Below, piece after piece: positions 35,645 to 46,546 of a stretch of 64,000 nt of DNA. The position numbers and the translations under genes were made by a program. Source of the DNA: Scleromitrula shiraiana (lineage: Eukaryota; Ascomycota; Leotiomycetes; Helotiales; Sclerotiniaceae). Position 1 is the first letter of the stretch. Each line of letters opens with the position of its first letter. The stretch covers positions 62,001 to 126,000 of the forward strand of contig JABELC010000009.1 of the NCBI GenBank assembly GCA_028455995.1, given 5' to 3'. The notes under the pieces were generated by a model, which was not told the DNA's origin, ran no database searches, and saw nothing but the letters and a program-made list of their open reading frames with translations.

Positions 35645-36745
35645 TCACCCCCGTAACCACAATTCTCGGACCCCACTTGGCATCGTCCTCCTATTTTCCA
35701 TCCCAGCTTTAAGCGTATCCATGGAAATTTTCTTCTGAACCCCCATGCCCGGTCTAATCTTGTCCTCATATCCTTTAAATCTCCCATTACTCCCCACACC
35801 CATCCCGCTCTCCTCATCCCACATCTTCCGCGGCAAAGGGATACGATCCATATCCCTACTATCCGTATAAATCGACTCTTCGTAATCATAATCCGTTCCC
35901 CCATCATCATCCCAATCAGCATGATCCCACCTCCCCACCCCCATACCTGGTCTAATACGCCCCTTGTACGACTTCGCCATCGTATAAGCCGTCATCTCCG
36001 ACCTAGCATCATCATCCCAAGGCCGCCAACCCACCGTCGACGCGAAGCTCTTCGCATAGTTTCGTTTCACCCCTAGATTGACAATGTTATCGCCATATAC
36101 CGATTCCTCGTAAGCATATGATGGCACGTTGAATTCTTTCATCTCGGCCATATTAGAAGGATAAATGCCAACCCCAGAGTCAAAACTCATAGATCTCGAA
36201 TACCGCGACGAGTACCCCGAGTTAAAACTCATGCGTCGTTCCGAAGGTCTAATATCCTTTGAGAAATAAGCCGGGTCGGGAATATCAGGTAATGGTTTCG
36301 TATCGAATATGGAAGCTTTGATTTCTCTTAATGCGGGAAGTCGAGGTGGTTGCTCGCGGGGCTTGATTAATCGGAGTGTCTTTTGTGATAGGGCGGTTCG
36401 TACGCGAGAAGAAAGGATAACGATGTCGAGGATGCCGAGAATAAATATTACAAGTATAAAAGTAGAAACGATGATTCCGATTACGACGCCTGGGTCTAAA
36501 CCTTGGGAGGGAGACTGTATTAGATGGGGATTTAAGCCATTGTAAAGAGCATCGGTTGGGGTTGGAGATGTAGTTGCGCGGGCGATGGCGGGAAGATTAT
36601 TGATTGTTGAGGTAGTTTCATCATCATCGGGAGATTTCTTTCCATTATTATCAAATGGTTGAGGTGTACCATAGGGGCCATATTCACTTTGATCCTCACC
36701 CCTCTTGATCATAGTGCTTTTGAAAGTTCTAGAGGAAACATACAT
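35645..36745 (-). CDS. Single-pass membrane protein with repeated IRPGMGV motif
   Basis: A single exon of 366 residues starts at an ATG. One hydrophobic segment lies at residues 86-111 (GVVIGIIVSTFILVIFILGI), preceded by a Ser/Thr/Pro-rich N-terminus without a clear signal peptide. This suggests a type III or signal-anchor protein with a short outer part and a long cytosolic tail. The tail is rich in Ser, Tyr and Asp. The heptad IRPGMGV occurs twice (264-270 and 330-336), and a related SGMGVGSN lies at 313-320. Paired R-S-M-S-F-D/R-M-S-F-N sites (about 171 and 184) look like kinase targets. I know no family name. It resembles the many fungal one-helix proteins of the sensor type. Confidence 0.75.
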   Translation of the reverse strand: MYVSSRTFKSTMIKRGEDQSEYGPYGTPQPFDNNGKKSPDDDETTSTINNLPAIARATTSPTPTDALYNGLNPHLIQSPSQGLDPGVVIGIIVSTFILVIFILGILDIVILSSRVRTALSQKTLRLIKPREQPPRLPALREIKASIFDTKPLPDIPDPAYFSKDIRPSERRMSFNSGYSSRYSRSMSFDSGVGIYPSNMAEMKEFNVPSYAYEESVYGDNIVNLGVKRNYAKSFASTVGWRPWDDDARSEMTAYTMAKSYKGRIRPGMGVGRWDHADWDDDGGTDYDYEESIYTDSRDMDRIPLPRKMWDEESGMGVGSNGRFKGYEDKIRPGMGVQKKISMDTLKAGMENRRTMPSGVRELWLRG

Positions 36746-38180
36746 ATCCTCGTATAATTAAGATAGTAATTAAGAAACATTAGAGAAACGGTAATCGGCT
36801 AGTCCATCAAGGACGCCTGGAAACAAAAGAAGATTGAATAATCGATGAACAAGATGCAAAAGATCAAAGTTAGATTTCTACAATATGAAGCGCATCGTCC
36901 AGCGATATAACCCTTCGGTTGTGTTACCATTTTTAGGTTTGTTGCAGAGAAAAGTAAAAACAAAATCACCACAAACGCGAACTGTAGGTTTCTCACAATA
37001 CTAAAAGCATAGATGTCAGGAGCGGATTATGCAAACGCGGAGACAGTTCGTTATGGGATGGAAAAATTGGATTGTTTGACGAGTTCAAACAACAAACGAA
37101 ACGTGATATGAGATCGAGAAACAAAAAAACAAACTCTAACAGCGCTCCTTAACTTCTCTCGAAAATTTAGCAGGACAGCGGGTAGCCTTAACTGTTTGAG
37201 GAGAACCTTGCTCCTTTGAACTTTCATCAGACCTATCCATGTTACAAAGCGCACAGACGGGCACTGCCAGCAAATAGGAAAGGATGGAGTACATAAGGCG
37301 ACTGTGCATTGTTATGCGATAAGGTATATGCCATTATATGTTGTTGCGACTGCCGACTCGATTTCAAAATCTTATAATAATATCCTCCGCGAACCGTTCC
37401 GCTTCATGCTATTGAGTAGTAAAAGCTTGCATGATTTGTCTCAGCGAGTTTTTACGTTGAGAATTTCGAGGCAAACTTCTACAGACGATTTGAACCAAGT
37501 CCAGAAATAGAAGGAGTTTCTCCAGGTTTCTTTGCAATGATAATCCGCCGGAAACTGAGGATCGTGATGCACCAAACAAGTTTTCTTTTCAATTTCGCTC
37601 ATCCAGGGTTGAGAAGGAATGTCGACAAGACAGCGATTTGAGCGAAAGAAACTATTGTAGTATGGACCCTGCGACTGAAATGCATCGAAATGAAGGATTT
37701 TTTGTTGATAGCAAAAAGGTGATGGCAAGAAAGATATTACAGAAAAAGAAATTCTTCAAACAGAGCGGCATTGTTCCATACACACCAAGGTAAACATGAA
37801 ATAAGTAGTATCTGAATAAATAGTCATACTGATGACACCCATGCAGTGCCGAGAAGAATACGGAAAATAGTATGACATGGAGAAAGCATCCAACAAAGAA
37901 GAGTACAGCGTGGCTTAATGGATTCAAGAGGAGCAAATCAATTAATTGTCTGGTTACCCTCAAGAACTCATCGATTGCATTAGTGCGGCCTGATTGCGGG
38001 TCTTCTGGATATGCGAATATGTTTGAGCAAGAAAATACACATTTGCATTGAATTGGAGGAATAAACTTGCTCAACAATAAGGTACATACACGTACACCGA
38101 GCTCATATCAAACATGACACCAAACTAACTAAGTATAGAATGATCTTATACCCACAGGAATACAATATTCGGAACGACTT
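36746..38180 (-). other. Fragmentary coding-like frames, unresolved
   Basis: Minus-strand frames at 37652-38077 (text NAIDEFLRVTRQLIDLLLL, then a hydrophobic stretch) and 37441-37728 (VHHDPQFPADYHCKETWRNS) read like exons, and 37140-37240 can encode a short C-terminus ending KFSREVKERC. I could not join them with GT-AG introns into one frame. They may be a gene I cannot assemble or a decayed one. Confidence 0.25.
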
Positions 38181-38182
38181 AC

Positions 38183-38245
38183 GGCTTGATGCTTAAGATA
38201 CCAGGAGTTTGGGGTTTTGTTCTTGGATGGCAGGATTGACTCCAT
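38183..38245 (-). CDS. Possible first exon of an unresolved gene
   Basis: ATG followed by 20 codons (MESILPSKNKTPNSWYLKHQ plus Ala) runs straight into a perfect GTAAGT donor. The next exon was not found with confidence: the candidate near 38010 needs an acceptor in another phase. If real, the gene continues through the fragments at 37.4-38.1 kb. Confidence 0.3.
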
Positions 38246-38799
38246 TGCATCGTCTGAAATTCTGTAAAAGAGAGCACAGAGCTGCAGTGTTCTTGGCACA
38301 TTTAGATATTTCAGAAGCTCAATTTGAACTCTCGACCAAACATAAAACTAGTTCTCCTGATTTAGTGCGTATATCTTCTTGGAAAGAAATGCTCATTAGA
38401 AAACTCAAGACTCATCAACTCTGATTTGAGTTTCTCTAATTGAAAAAGAATGAAAACTGAACAAGACATCAACACAAAAAGGATAAGAAGTTGAACGTCA
38501 TCAAATCCAAAGCAAGTCTAAGCTTGAGACTGTGGTCCGTGACAGAAGTGAAACATCTGAAGCTCTCCAGATGAAAAAGTCTGTGTGGTGGTAGTCGTCC
38601 TCTATGTTACCAGTTGCCAATCTTCATTTGAATAAACTCATTAAGTGAAATTGAAATATAATTCATGTTGCACAGACAACTCCCAATGGGATTTGGAAAC
38701 ATATAAACGTAACCTTCCCACATCAGCCCAAATATCTTTGTGCTCCTTTGCACACGTTATTCCGGCTACTCCGATGCTTATTTCGTAGCACCGATTCTG
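38246..38799. other. Intergenic stretch
   Basis: The plus-strand frame at 38209-38424 is antisense to the possible exon described above and starts close to its donor. I take it as chance. Nothing else is seen. Confidence 0.3.
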
Positions 38800-39780
38800 T
38801 CAGCTATGTACTGTACTATAGATCTTGTGTAATGAATGCAAGTTTATGCAACCTTTCAGTTGCAATAAAAATCTAGTCAGATCATTGTTTACGTCTTTTC
38901 CTTGAAAACATTGTAATTTGCCATTGTTTCCAACAGCAATTTTCCAACCAAAGTGATAGAAAGTCATCAAGTCGCATGATGCCTCGTATTCTAACCTCTG
39001 TTCTCTATTTTCCCCAGATTGAAATGTTGATGGCGGGGAAAATTCGAGGTGAAGCGACGACCATCTGCTCCAATTCGTTATTCGGGTGAAAAGCAAAACC
39101 ACCAGGTCCTGGTAAACAAGCCGAAAAGGTAATCGTAGAAAGATGCTTGGGTAGCAGAGCCGAATAGTTGTTGAGGGTGCGAGTCATTGAATGGATTGTA
39201 TCCAGCAAGGAACAGAACTGCGTCTTGTCGTTGTGTTGATCTAAGACGACGGTTGTATGGTTTCGAATAGAAAGCCAATTTAAGAGTAAAAAGGATGTAT
39301 GTGTACAAACAATCCTGATCTCCTCCGAGGGAAAGAATTTTCACGAGTCTAGGTACTGAGAATCATGTGCAAAAAGAGCTTACACCTCGGTCAAATTGAA
39401 GTTGAACGGAGCAAGAGGCTAATCCAGAAAGATTAGCGTTACCCCAGGTTACAACCCCTTGTCCTACCCCAGAATCCCCAGGTTTTTCATGCACAAAATC
39501 CTACAAATTCTTTTAGTAATAAAAACACAAAGTTAGTTGCCATTCGTCACTAAAAACCGCCATATAATTTGGTGGCAATTCAGGTTGGGCATAATTGGAT
39601 GGCTGAATTGCCCCAGTAAGATTGTTCCTGTATAACCAATTAAATTTGTACTGGCGAATAAGGGAACATAGCACACAGCACCTGGTCGCATTTCGTATGC
39701 CCTTAAAATTTCTGCGTGTTCGATGCGATTGAGAAGTGTTCTCCAAACAAGTCAATGAGTTTGTTCGTGTTTAACCAAGT
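38800..39780 (-). pseudogene. Relic of an unknown gene, many frame breaks
   Basis: Protein-like blocks follow one another in the minus direction but in changing frames: ILRAYEMRPGAVCYVPLFA, then AIQPSNYAQPELPPNYMAVF, then GVVTWGNANLSGLASCSVQL, then LVKILSLGGDQDCLYTYI with FLAGYNPFNDSHPQQLFGSA, then GPGGFAFHPNNELEQMVVAS. The gaps between blocks (24-50 b) can only partly be explained by introns, and several would be shorter than known fungal introns. I take it as a decayed gene. The family is not recognised. Confidence 0.4.
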
Positions 39781-40058
39781 TTTCATGACACCCCTAACGG
39801 ATATTGATACCAATACCAATAGGGAAACGAATCATCTTTGCCGCTTGAATAATCTCTCATAATATTTTCCAAGTAATTAAACATCCTCGAAAATGAATCC
39901 TACATCATTCATCTAAGAACATATAAGAGCAGACTCCTGCAGTCCTCAGTAACCCACATCCTCATCACGCAATCATCTATCAAAATTACAATCTCTTGCA
40001 AATATCTTGCCAATCACTCGTTTAAGGCAATCAGTTCCTTGACCACAAGATCTTCAAT

Positions 40059-40657
40059 ATGCAATACTCAACATTCACACTTTTGGCACTTGCCAGCCGG
40101 GCTGTTGCTCAAATTCCATCTTGCGCACAGCCTTGCATCGATGATAAAGTCACCTCATACACCTCATGTGCCTTGACAGATAAGGCCTGCCAATGCCAAA
40201 CTGCCAGCTTTAACGCAATTCAAACTGCTGCTACAAGTTGTGTTATTTCCGCATGCGGCCTTGATGTCGCCGTAAGTATGTAAACCCGAAATCTCATCAT
40301 AACTGCTACTTGCTAACTTGACACCTAGCCGTTCCCGGTGCTGCTACTGCTGCTTGTGCTGCACTTTCCAGTTCCTCTGCAGCCCCCGCTCCTAGCAGCT
40401 CTGCAGCTCCAGCCCCAAGTAGCTCTACTCCTTCCGCCCCATCTTCATCGGCAGCCGCACCACCACCAGCTTCGACATTTATTCCAAACTCACCATCTCA
40501 AAGTGCAGCAGCACCAACCGGTGCTACACCGACTGGCTCATTCAACGGCACTGCTTCTGGAACACCAGTTCCATACACTGGCGCTGGATCTCAAGTCAGA
40601 GCTGGCTTGGGTAGCGTCATCGTTCTTGGTGTTGCTGCACTTGTTGCCTTCAACTAA
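40059..40657 (+). CDS. CFEM-domain, GPI-anchored surface protein
   Basis: Two exons, 40059-40275 and 40329-40657, give 181 residues. The donor GTATGT at 40276 keeps the frame; the overlapping GTAAGT four bases earlier would not. Residues 1-17 are a signal peptide (MQYSTFTLLALASRAVA). The CFEM domain follows with eight cysteines in the family order (PSC, QPC, TSC, KAC-QC, TSC, SAC, AAC). A long Ser/Ala/Pro stalk then leads to a C-terminal hydrophobic tail (LGSVIVLGVAALVAFN), as in GPI-anchored proteins. CFEM proteins bind haem or act at the cell surface, some in host contact; which applies here is unknown. The Ser/Ala/Pro stalk suggests heavy O-glycosylation. An overlapping Leu-rich plus-strand frame is a shadow. 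Confidence 0.9.
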
Positions 40658-42674
40658 GGATATGATCTGAGGAAATGTTACAACGAGATTGAATGACACT
40701 TGAAGGGACGTAATGATGTTGATGCTAGGCGATTATTGATATTTGAATGATCTTAACAAATAGGAAAGTAATTGAATCAATATGTATCAATTATTGGGAG
40801 TCCAAAATTAATTCCCGACACATGGATGTAATGTAATATTCAACCATCTTGACTGACTGGAAAATTAAATATCAGGTGCAAGGTCCAAGTTTCTGATGTG
40901 ATTCGAATCAATTGAAAAGATGTGAATTTGTTGAGAGAGCATTGCCTTGCAGCGCAATTTACTTAAATATAGCCATACGCAAACCTTTGGTAGTTTGCTG
41001 TCTGTTCTCAATTGTTGTTATTGTTGACATTGTCGCTCTGTTCGAAGATTGTAGGTTCTAGAAGTTGCAATTGAGCAAACAGATGCCAGATGCATATGTG
41101 CTGACTAATCACTCGCGTGTTTTCATTGGAACCTGTTTCCATCAAAAATGTCTACCATCCAAAAACAGGTCAATGAACCAAGCCTATCCATTCACATGGT
41201 AATCAACAGTCGGTCTATGCAAGTATGCATCCTATTCTGGAGCTGTATATAACATCCATGTTGTTGGAATGTAGATACTGAGCTTAGTTGGTTCATTATT
41301 GCAATGCTTTTGTCTTTCTAACACCTGTATATATACATTACTATCGCTCCTAAAAACTCCCTTCGACTAACAGCTTCTTCAATAATATGACTGCCAACTC
41401 CTAGAGAGCGAATTTTGATCTTCTATTTACGGCAGACATCATACATACAAAAAGAGCACAATACAAGGAAATAGTTCGATGACCGAAATTCGATCCCCTC
41501 CCATCAAATAAATCAAGGAAGTCTGATGATGAAGCCTAGACTGTATTTGTTATACAATACTGATGGGCTAAAAACAACGTTATGTAAACTCTACATATAA
41601 CAAGAACCATATAAAACATATTTCTATAACCCCCAAGACCTACAACCAAAGTAACAATCAGCAACGCAACATACTTGAATACTCTCAGACTACGGTGTAT
41701 CAAACAGCTTAAGATACCTGCGTTCATATCCGCTATAGGAAAGAACTTGATATGGCTTTCATTAGTAAAGCACGGTGATTGCGGAGCCTAAAGCTTCTAC
41801 AGCTCGCGAAATACTGCGTGATGTGGGAACGAGTTGCTATCAATATGAATCTCGCCATTAGCTCCATAATATCTATCTATGCCCCATCTCTAGCTCCAGA
41901 GGACCGTCCCAAATCCTTCCTCGCTTGCGCCTTGAGTGGTATTGCAAGATATATGATACTATATATCTCGATATCAATATCAAAGAATCTCCAACTTCAA
42001 TCTGATTTAATCAATAAGATTATCAAACGAGACAGACTATCAAAGCATCCGATCAAAAACCAACTAATCAATGCGATATATAAATCTTAGAATTGTGAAA
42101 GCGGTTAAATGTCCCTTAATCACCAATGAATAAACCAGCCAAGCGACGAACAGATATATCATTCATCCCCCAATACCTAACTAGTATACTAAACTAGATA
42201 TATATGACTCTTCGTTAGCTCAACCCCCCAGCCAGTATGTCATGTCCGTAGCATCTCTATTCTTCTCTTCCTTTCTCTTTCGATCAAAATATAGCCAATG
42301 AACTTTCATCAACTCATTTATCGACCCATCCATCCATCTATCTATTCATCCAATTACTTGCAAGCAAGAAAAACAAAAGAGAGAAAAAAAGAAGCATGAA
42401 AAAAGTAATGTGCTCATTCGTCAACCATAACATGAATAATGCATTAGGTATCTGTCTTATCTTAACTGTCTGATTCGATCGCGGAAACTAGAATACACAT
42501 GTTCGTCTACTGATTAATTGATTAATTGATTGAAATTAATCAACCAACCAGTAAGAGAGCAAGCAAGCAACTCTAGTCAACTTCATCTTCCATCTCCTCC
42601 CCCCTACCCCCCATCCCCACTCGCCAGCAACGTAATTCATCTTCCCTCCCTTTCCTCTATCATCCATCACCAAC
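40658..42674. other. Long intergenic stretch
   Basis: No gene is supported. Open frames at 41536-41727 and 41779-42090 lack credible starts or family features. The last few hundred bases are probably 3' UTR of the proteasome gene. Confidence 0.4.
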
Positions 42675-44241
42675 CTACAAATACAAACCCTCCGGCTCCC
42701 CCTCACTCTTCGTCTTCAAAACCCTCTCCCTAGCGGCCCTAAAATCCGCCATCTGTACCCTCATTCTCCTCTCCCTAAGCGCCATCAACCCCGCCTCCGA
42801 GCAAATTGCCTTAATATCCGCACCCGAAAGATCATCCTTCTGATTAATGAATTCTTCCAAATCGACATCTTCATTAAGTGACATCTTGGATGTATGTAGC
42901 GTGAAGATCTTACGTTTGGTGTGTTGATCTGGGTTTTCGAAAAGGATTTTTCGATCGATACGACCGGGACGAATGAGAGCTGGGTCGAGGGTGTCGATTT
43001 TGTTGGTTGCCATAATGACTTTTACGTCTCCACGGTCATCGAATCCGTCGAGTTGGTTGAGAAGTTCTAACATGGTTCTTTGGATTTCTCGTTCTCCGCC
43101 TGATGTAGATTCGTAACGTTTGGTACCGATAGCGTCGATTTCATCGATGAAGACAATAGATGGTGCATTTTCAGCAGCGACCTGCAATGAGTTAGTACAC
43201 AATATTGGCAAATTTCATAAATAAACATACCTGGAAAAGTTGTCGAACAAGTCTTGGTCCATCACCCAAATACTTTTGAATCAACTCACTACCAACAATA
43301 CGTAAGAATGTTGCACTTGTTTGATTTGCAACAGCCTTTGCCAATAATGTCTTTCCAGTGCCAGGTGCACCATAAAGAATAACACCCTTGGGAGGTTTGA
43401 TACCCATCTCTTCATACAGCTCAGGATGTAATAACGGTAATTCAACCGATTCCCGAACTTCTTGAATTTGAGTTTCCAAACCACCAATATCTGCGTAAGA
43501 TTCAGTTGGTGCCTTATCAAGCTTCATGACCGAAACCAAAGGATCAGTATCATCAGTGAGAACACCAACGATGGAAACGGTTTTGTGATGAAGCAATACA
43601 CTTGCTCCAGGTTCCAAGAGATCTTTGTCAACGAATGACATGATAGAGACGTAATATTCGGGACCAGTAGTACTCGAAACAATAGCATGATCATCATCAA
43701 TCATTTCTTCCAAAGTACCAACGCCCATTGGACTACCACGCATATCATCAACACGACCTCTCTCATCAGCATTTCTATCAGCTGCATCGGAGTCAGCTCC
43801 ATCGGTAGCAGGAGCAGTGGTTCCTTCCTTTGCAGCCTTTGCCTTTCTCAAACGTTCTTGATTCTCAACATATTCTTCTTCGAGAAGTAAATGATCGTGA
43901 ATTCGTTGCATTCGAAGATATCTTAATTTGCATCGTGAGGTAGGATAAACGGCGGGTAATTTTGCTGATGCATTTGGACCGGCTGCCTTACGCTTCTTGC
44001 GACCGATTCTAGTTGTTGGTCTTGGTGGTGGTTCGTACTTTGGCTTCTCCTTCTATGTTTTGAGGGTATAATTAGCTTTGGAATGGATTTTTATCATATG
44101 CGCTTGTCACTAACCTTCTTGGATTTATCATCTTTACCATCTCCTTGTTGATTACCACCAAGGCCAGATGGTTGTTGACCCTATGAGATTGATGTTAATA
44201 TTACCGCTGAATTGTGATTGAATAGATTTGAAGCTTACCAT
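42675..44241 (-). CDS. rpt2: 26S proteasome regulatory ATPase subunit Rpt2
   Basis: Four exons (44239-44241, 44115-44180, 43231-44052, 42675-43181) encode 465 residues. The first coding exon is only the ATG, followed by GTAAGC; the next exon begins GQQPSGLGG, giving the MGQ start that Rpt2 needs for N-myristoylation. An OB-domain and coiled-coil N-terminal region lead to the AAA module with Walker A GAPGTGKT (251-258), Walker B VFIDE (307-311) and the second region of homology MATNKIDTLDPALIRPGR. The C-terminus ends in LYL, the HbYX motif that docks into the 20S alpha ring and opens its gate. Rpt2 unfolds ubiquitylated substrates in the 19S base. The upstream region is shared with ubc1, which is transcribed the other way. 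Confidence 0.97.
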
Positions 44242-45581
44242 CTTGTTTGATTTATGTTTATATTCTTCTAGATTAATGGATCAACTGATAGAGGTATAAA
44301 AAGTAGCCTAGAGAAGTTGTTTTGATGAATTCGTGGTTGTTGAAAGGAATAGATGTCGAGGTTGAAGTTGGGTTTGTAATGACAGCAGCTTGCTTCTAAG
44401 TTGCTCTATGATACAACAAACCTTAAGGCGACAGTAACGACGCGAATATAATTTAGCGCAAGGTAAAGCTTTGACCTTGTCCAAATCTACTCGTATAGAT
44501 ATCTAATAAATAGCTTAGTCAGGAAGGATATAATATAAATTCCTATTACAGCCTTGCGAGTTAATATAAACCTTATTTAAGGACTAACATTTGAGGCATA
44601 AAATTAACCACTTTATTTATTTTTAGCCTTGGAGTCTTTGCAGTCCTTGGTGTCCTTGGTTATCACCCGAAACTCGGTGAGGTTTGATTGATCATGATAC
44701 ATGACACTTGAAGAAACCTGCTGCTGTGCTGTGCCCGTGTACTACACAGTGAGGAGAAACAGCTAGAGTCTATGATATAGCACAGCCATCTTAAAAGGGA
44801 ATAAGAGATAGTATATCTTCAATTTTTTTAATCTCTAGTTTTACGGCAAAGAGATTCCAAAAGAAATCCAGCCCAAATTATTTTAACTTCATCCACCACC
44901 CACCCAGCAAAAGCACCACCACCCCAGCAAAAGCACCACCACCCCAGCAAAAGCACCACCACCCAGCAAGCACCACCACCACAATCAAAGCTTCTCCTCG
45001 CCGCCCTTGGTTACATCCATTCAATATTCAATGCATACATTCATTGTAACTTATTATTACAAGGCAGTTTTCGTAAGTGCCTTGCCCTGCCTTCTATGAT
45101 TGTCACTTATATTATTGCTGCTATCTATTTATTCTATTTATGATCGATCTGTTTTGTTTTATCGAATTAAATTTAATAACCCTTTGACATAATTCTAGAT
45201 ACAATTATAAATTCAAAGTCTCATTCTCCACTGAACCTCCATCATTCATTCACTCACCAGAAAGTTCCGTGTTCTTTCACAGCAATAAGAGCTTTTACGG
45301 AACCTTTTGACTTAACCCTTCCAGTACTCGAAATCCAGTCATCGAACTTCCAAATCGATTCATACCGTAGAAAGAAAGGGAAACAATCAAAACCTCGACT
45401 CGACCTCTTCAACTCAAACAGGTATAAATAACCTACCTCGATCATTGTCTCTCGAAATATTCTTAACTTCTTTTCCTCCAAACAAGCACAGTATCACAAA
45501 CCAAACAATAAACAAACCCCCCATATACAGAATCCCATACACCATACAACAACAAACAAACAAACAAACAAACAAACAAAC
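44242..45581. promoter_or_regulatory. Shared divergent promoter region of rpt2 and ubc1
   Basis: The two gene starts are about 1.3 kb apart and point away from each other. A 20-b unit CCAGCAAAAGCACCACCACC is repeated three to four times at about 44903-44990. An AAC/AAAC repeat (about 45549-45581) is the immediate leader of ubc1. No other gene is seen. Confidence 0.6.
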
Positions 45582-46546
45582 ATGACTTCAAATCGCATCC
45601 GTCGAGTCGCCAAAGAATTATCTGATATTCAAAATGATACCGATTCACAGATATTCTGCGAGCCCTTAAATGGTAGCGATATTACACATCTTCGTGCTTC
45701 ATTTCCTGGTCCTCCAGATACCCCTTATGAAGGTGGTACTTATATGATCGACGTTAAGATTCCTCAAGATTATCCATTTCGTCCACCAAATATGTCTTTT
45801 ACTACCAAGATTTGGCATCCCAATGTCAGTAGTCAAACTGTATGTATTTCTCCAATATTTTCATTAAAAAGTACCTTCCCAAAACCCCAAGACAGAATAT
45901 CCAAATAAATACTAAACCCCCTTCTCACATAGGGAGCAATCTGTCTCGACACCCTCGGAACCGCCTGGTCCCCCGTCCTAACCATTAAATCCGCCCTTCT
46001 CTCCCTCCAATCCCTCCTCAGTACTCCTGAACCAAAAGATCCACAAGATGCAGAAGTAGCATCAATGTTACTCAATAACCCCGAACAATTCCGTGCCAAA
46101 GCTCGAGATTGGGCTATTCATCATGCTGGTGCTCCGACTGTGGTTCAATGGTCTGAAAAGTCAAACCCGGCGCAGGCGAGTCGTCCTAGTCAGGCTGAGG
46201 ATTCTAGGAAACAGGCTTTTAAGTAGGTTTTCCCTTTCTTGGGGTCTTTTTATTCTTCCACACCCCCCCATTTACCCCCAAACCACATCTCCAAATCCAT
46301 AAACAAATCAATACTCAATCAATCTTCGAAATTGAAACAAACACAATACTAACACTCACCCACCCCCGCAGATACCAAGGCTACAACAAAAACCTAATCG
46401 ACCGTTTCGTAAACATGGGATTCGACGTCGAACGTGTTGTCGACGCATTCAAATACGTTCATATTGATCGCAATAACGGGGAGGATTATGAACTTGAACA
46501 GGCTTATATGGGGGATATTACGGCTAGACTTCTTGGGGAACCTTGA
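45582..46546 (+). CDS. ubc1: Ubiquitin-conjugating enzyme E2 with UBA domain (Ubc1/E2-25K type)
   Basis: Three exons (45582-45839, 45933-46222, 46372-46546) encode 240 residues. The UBC fold carries the H-P-N motif (IWHPNV), and the second exon starts with GAICLDTL, placing the catalytic Cys at residue 90. After a linker, the C-terminus has a UBA domain (LIDRFVNMGFDVERVVDAF) that identifies the Ubc1/UBE2K class. Such enzymes extend K48-linked ubiquitin chains and work with the APC in yeast. A continuous frame reading past 45839 is intron read-through. The gene is divergent from rpt2, so two parts of the same degradation pathway share an upstream region. Confidence 0.96.

Noticed and set aside
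40338..40670. Leu/Gln/His-rich plus-strand frame
   Set aside because: It is a shadow of the second CFEM exon in another frame; the frame with Ser/Ala/Pro and a GPI tail joins the signal peptide and the eight cysteines.
41779..42090. 103-codon plus-strand frame
   Set aside because: It opens at TTG, lacks a domain and lies in the gene-free stretch downstream of rpt2.
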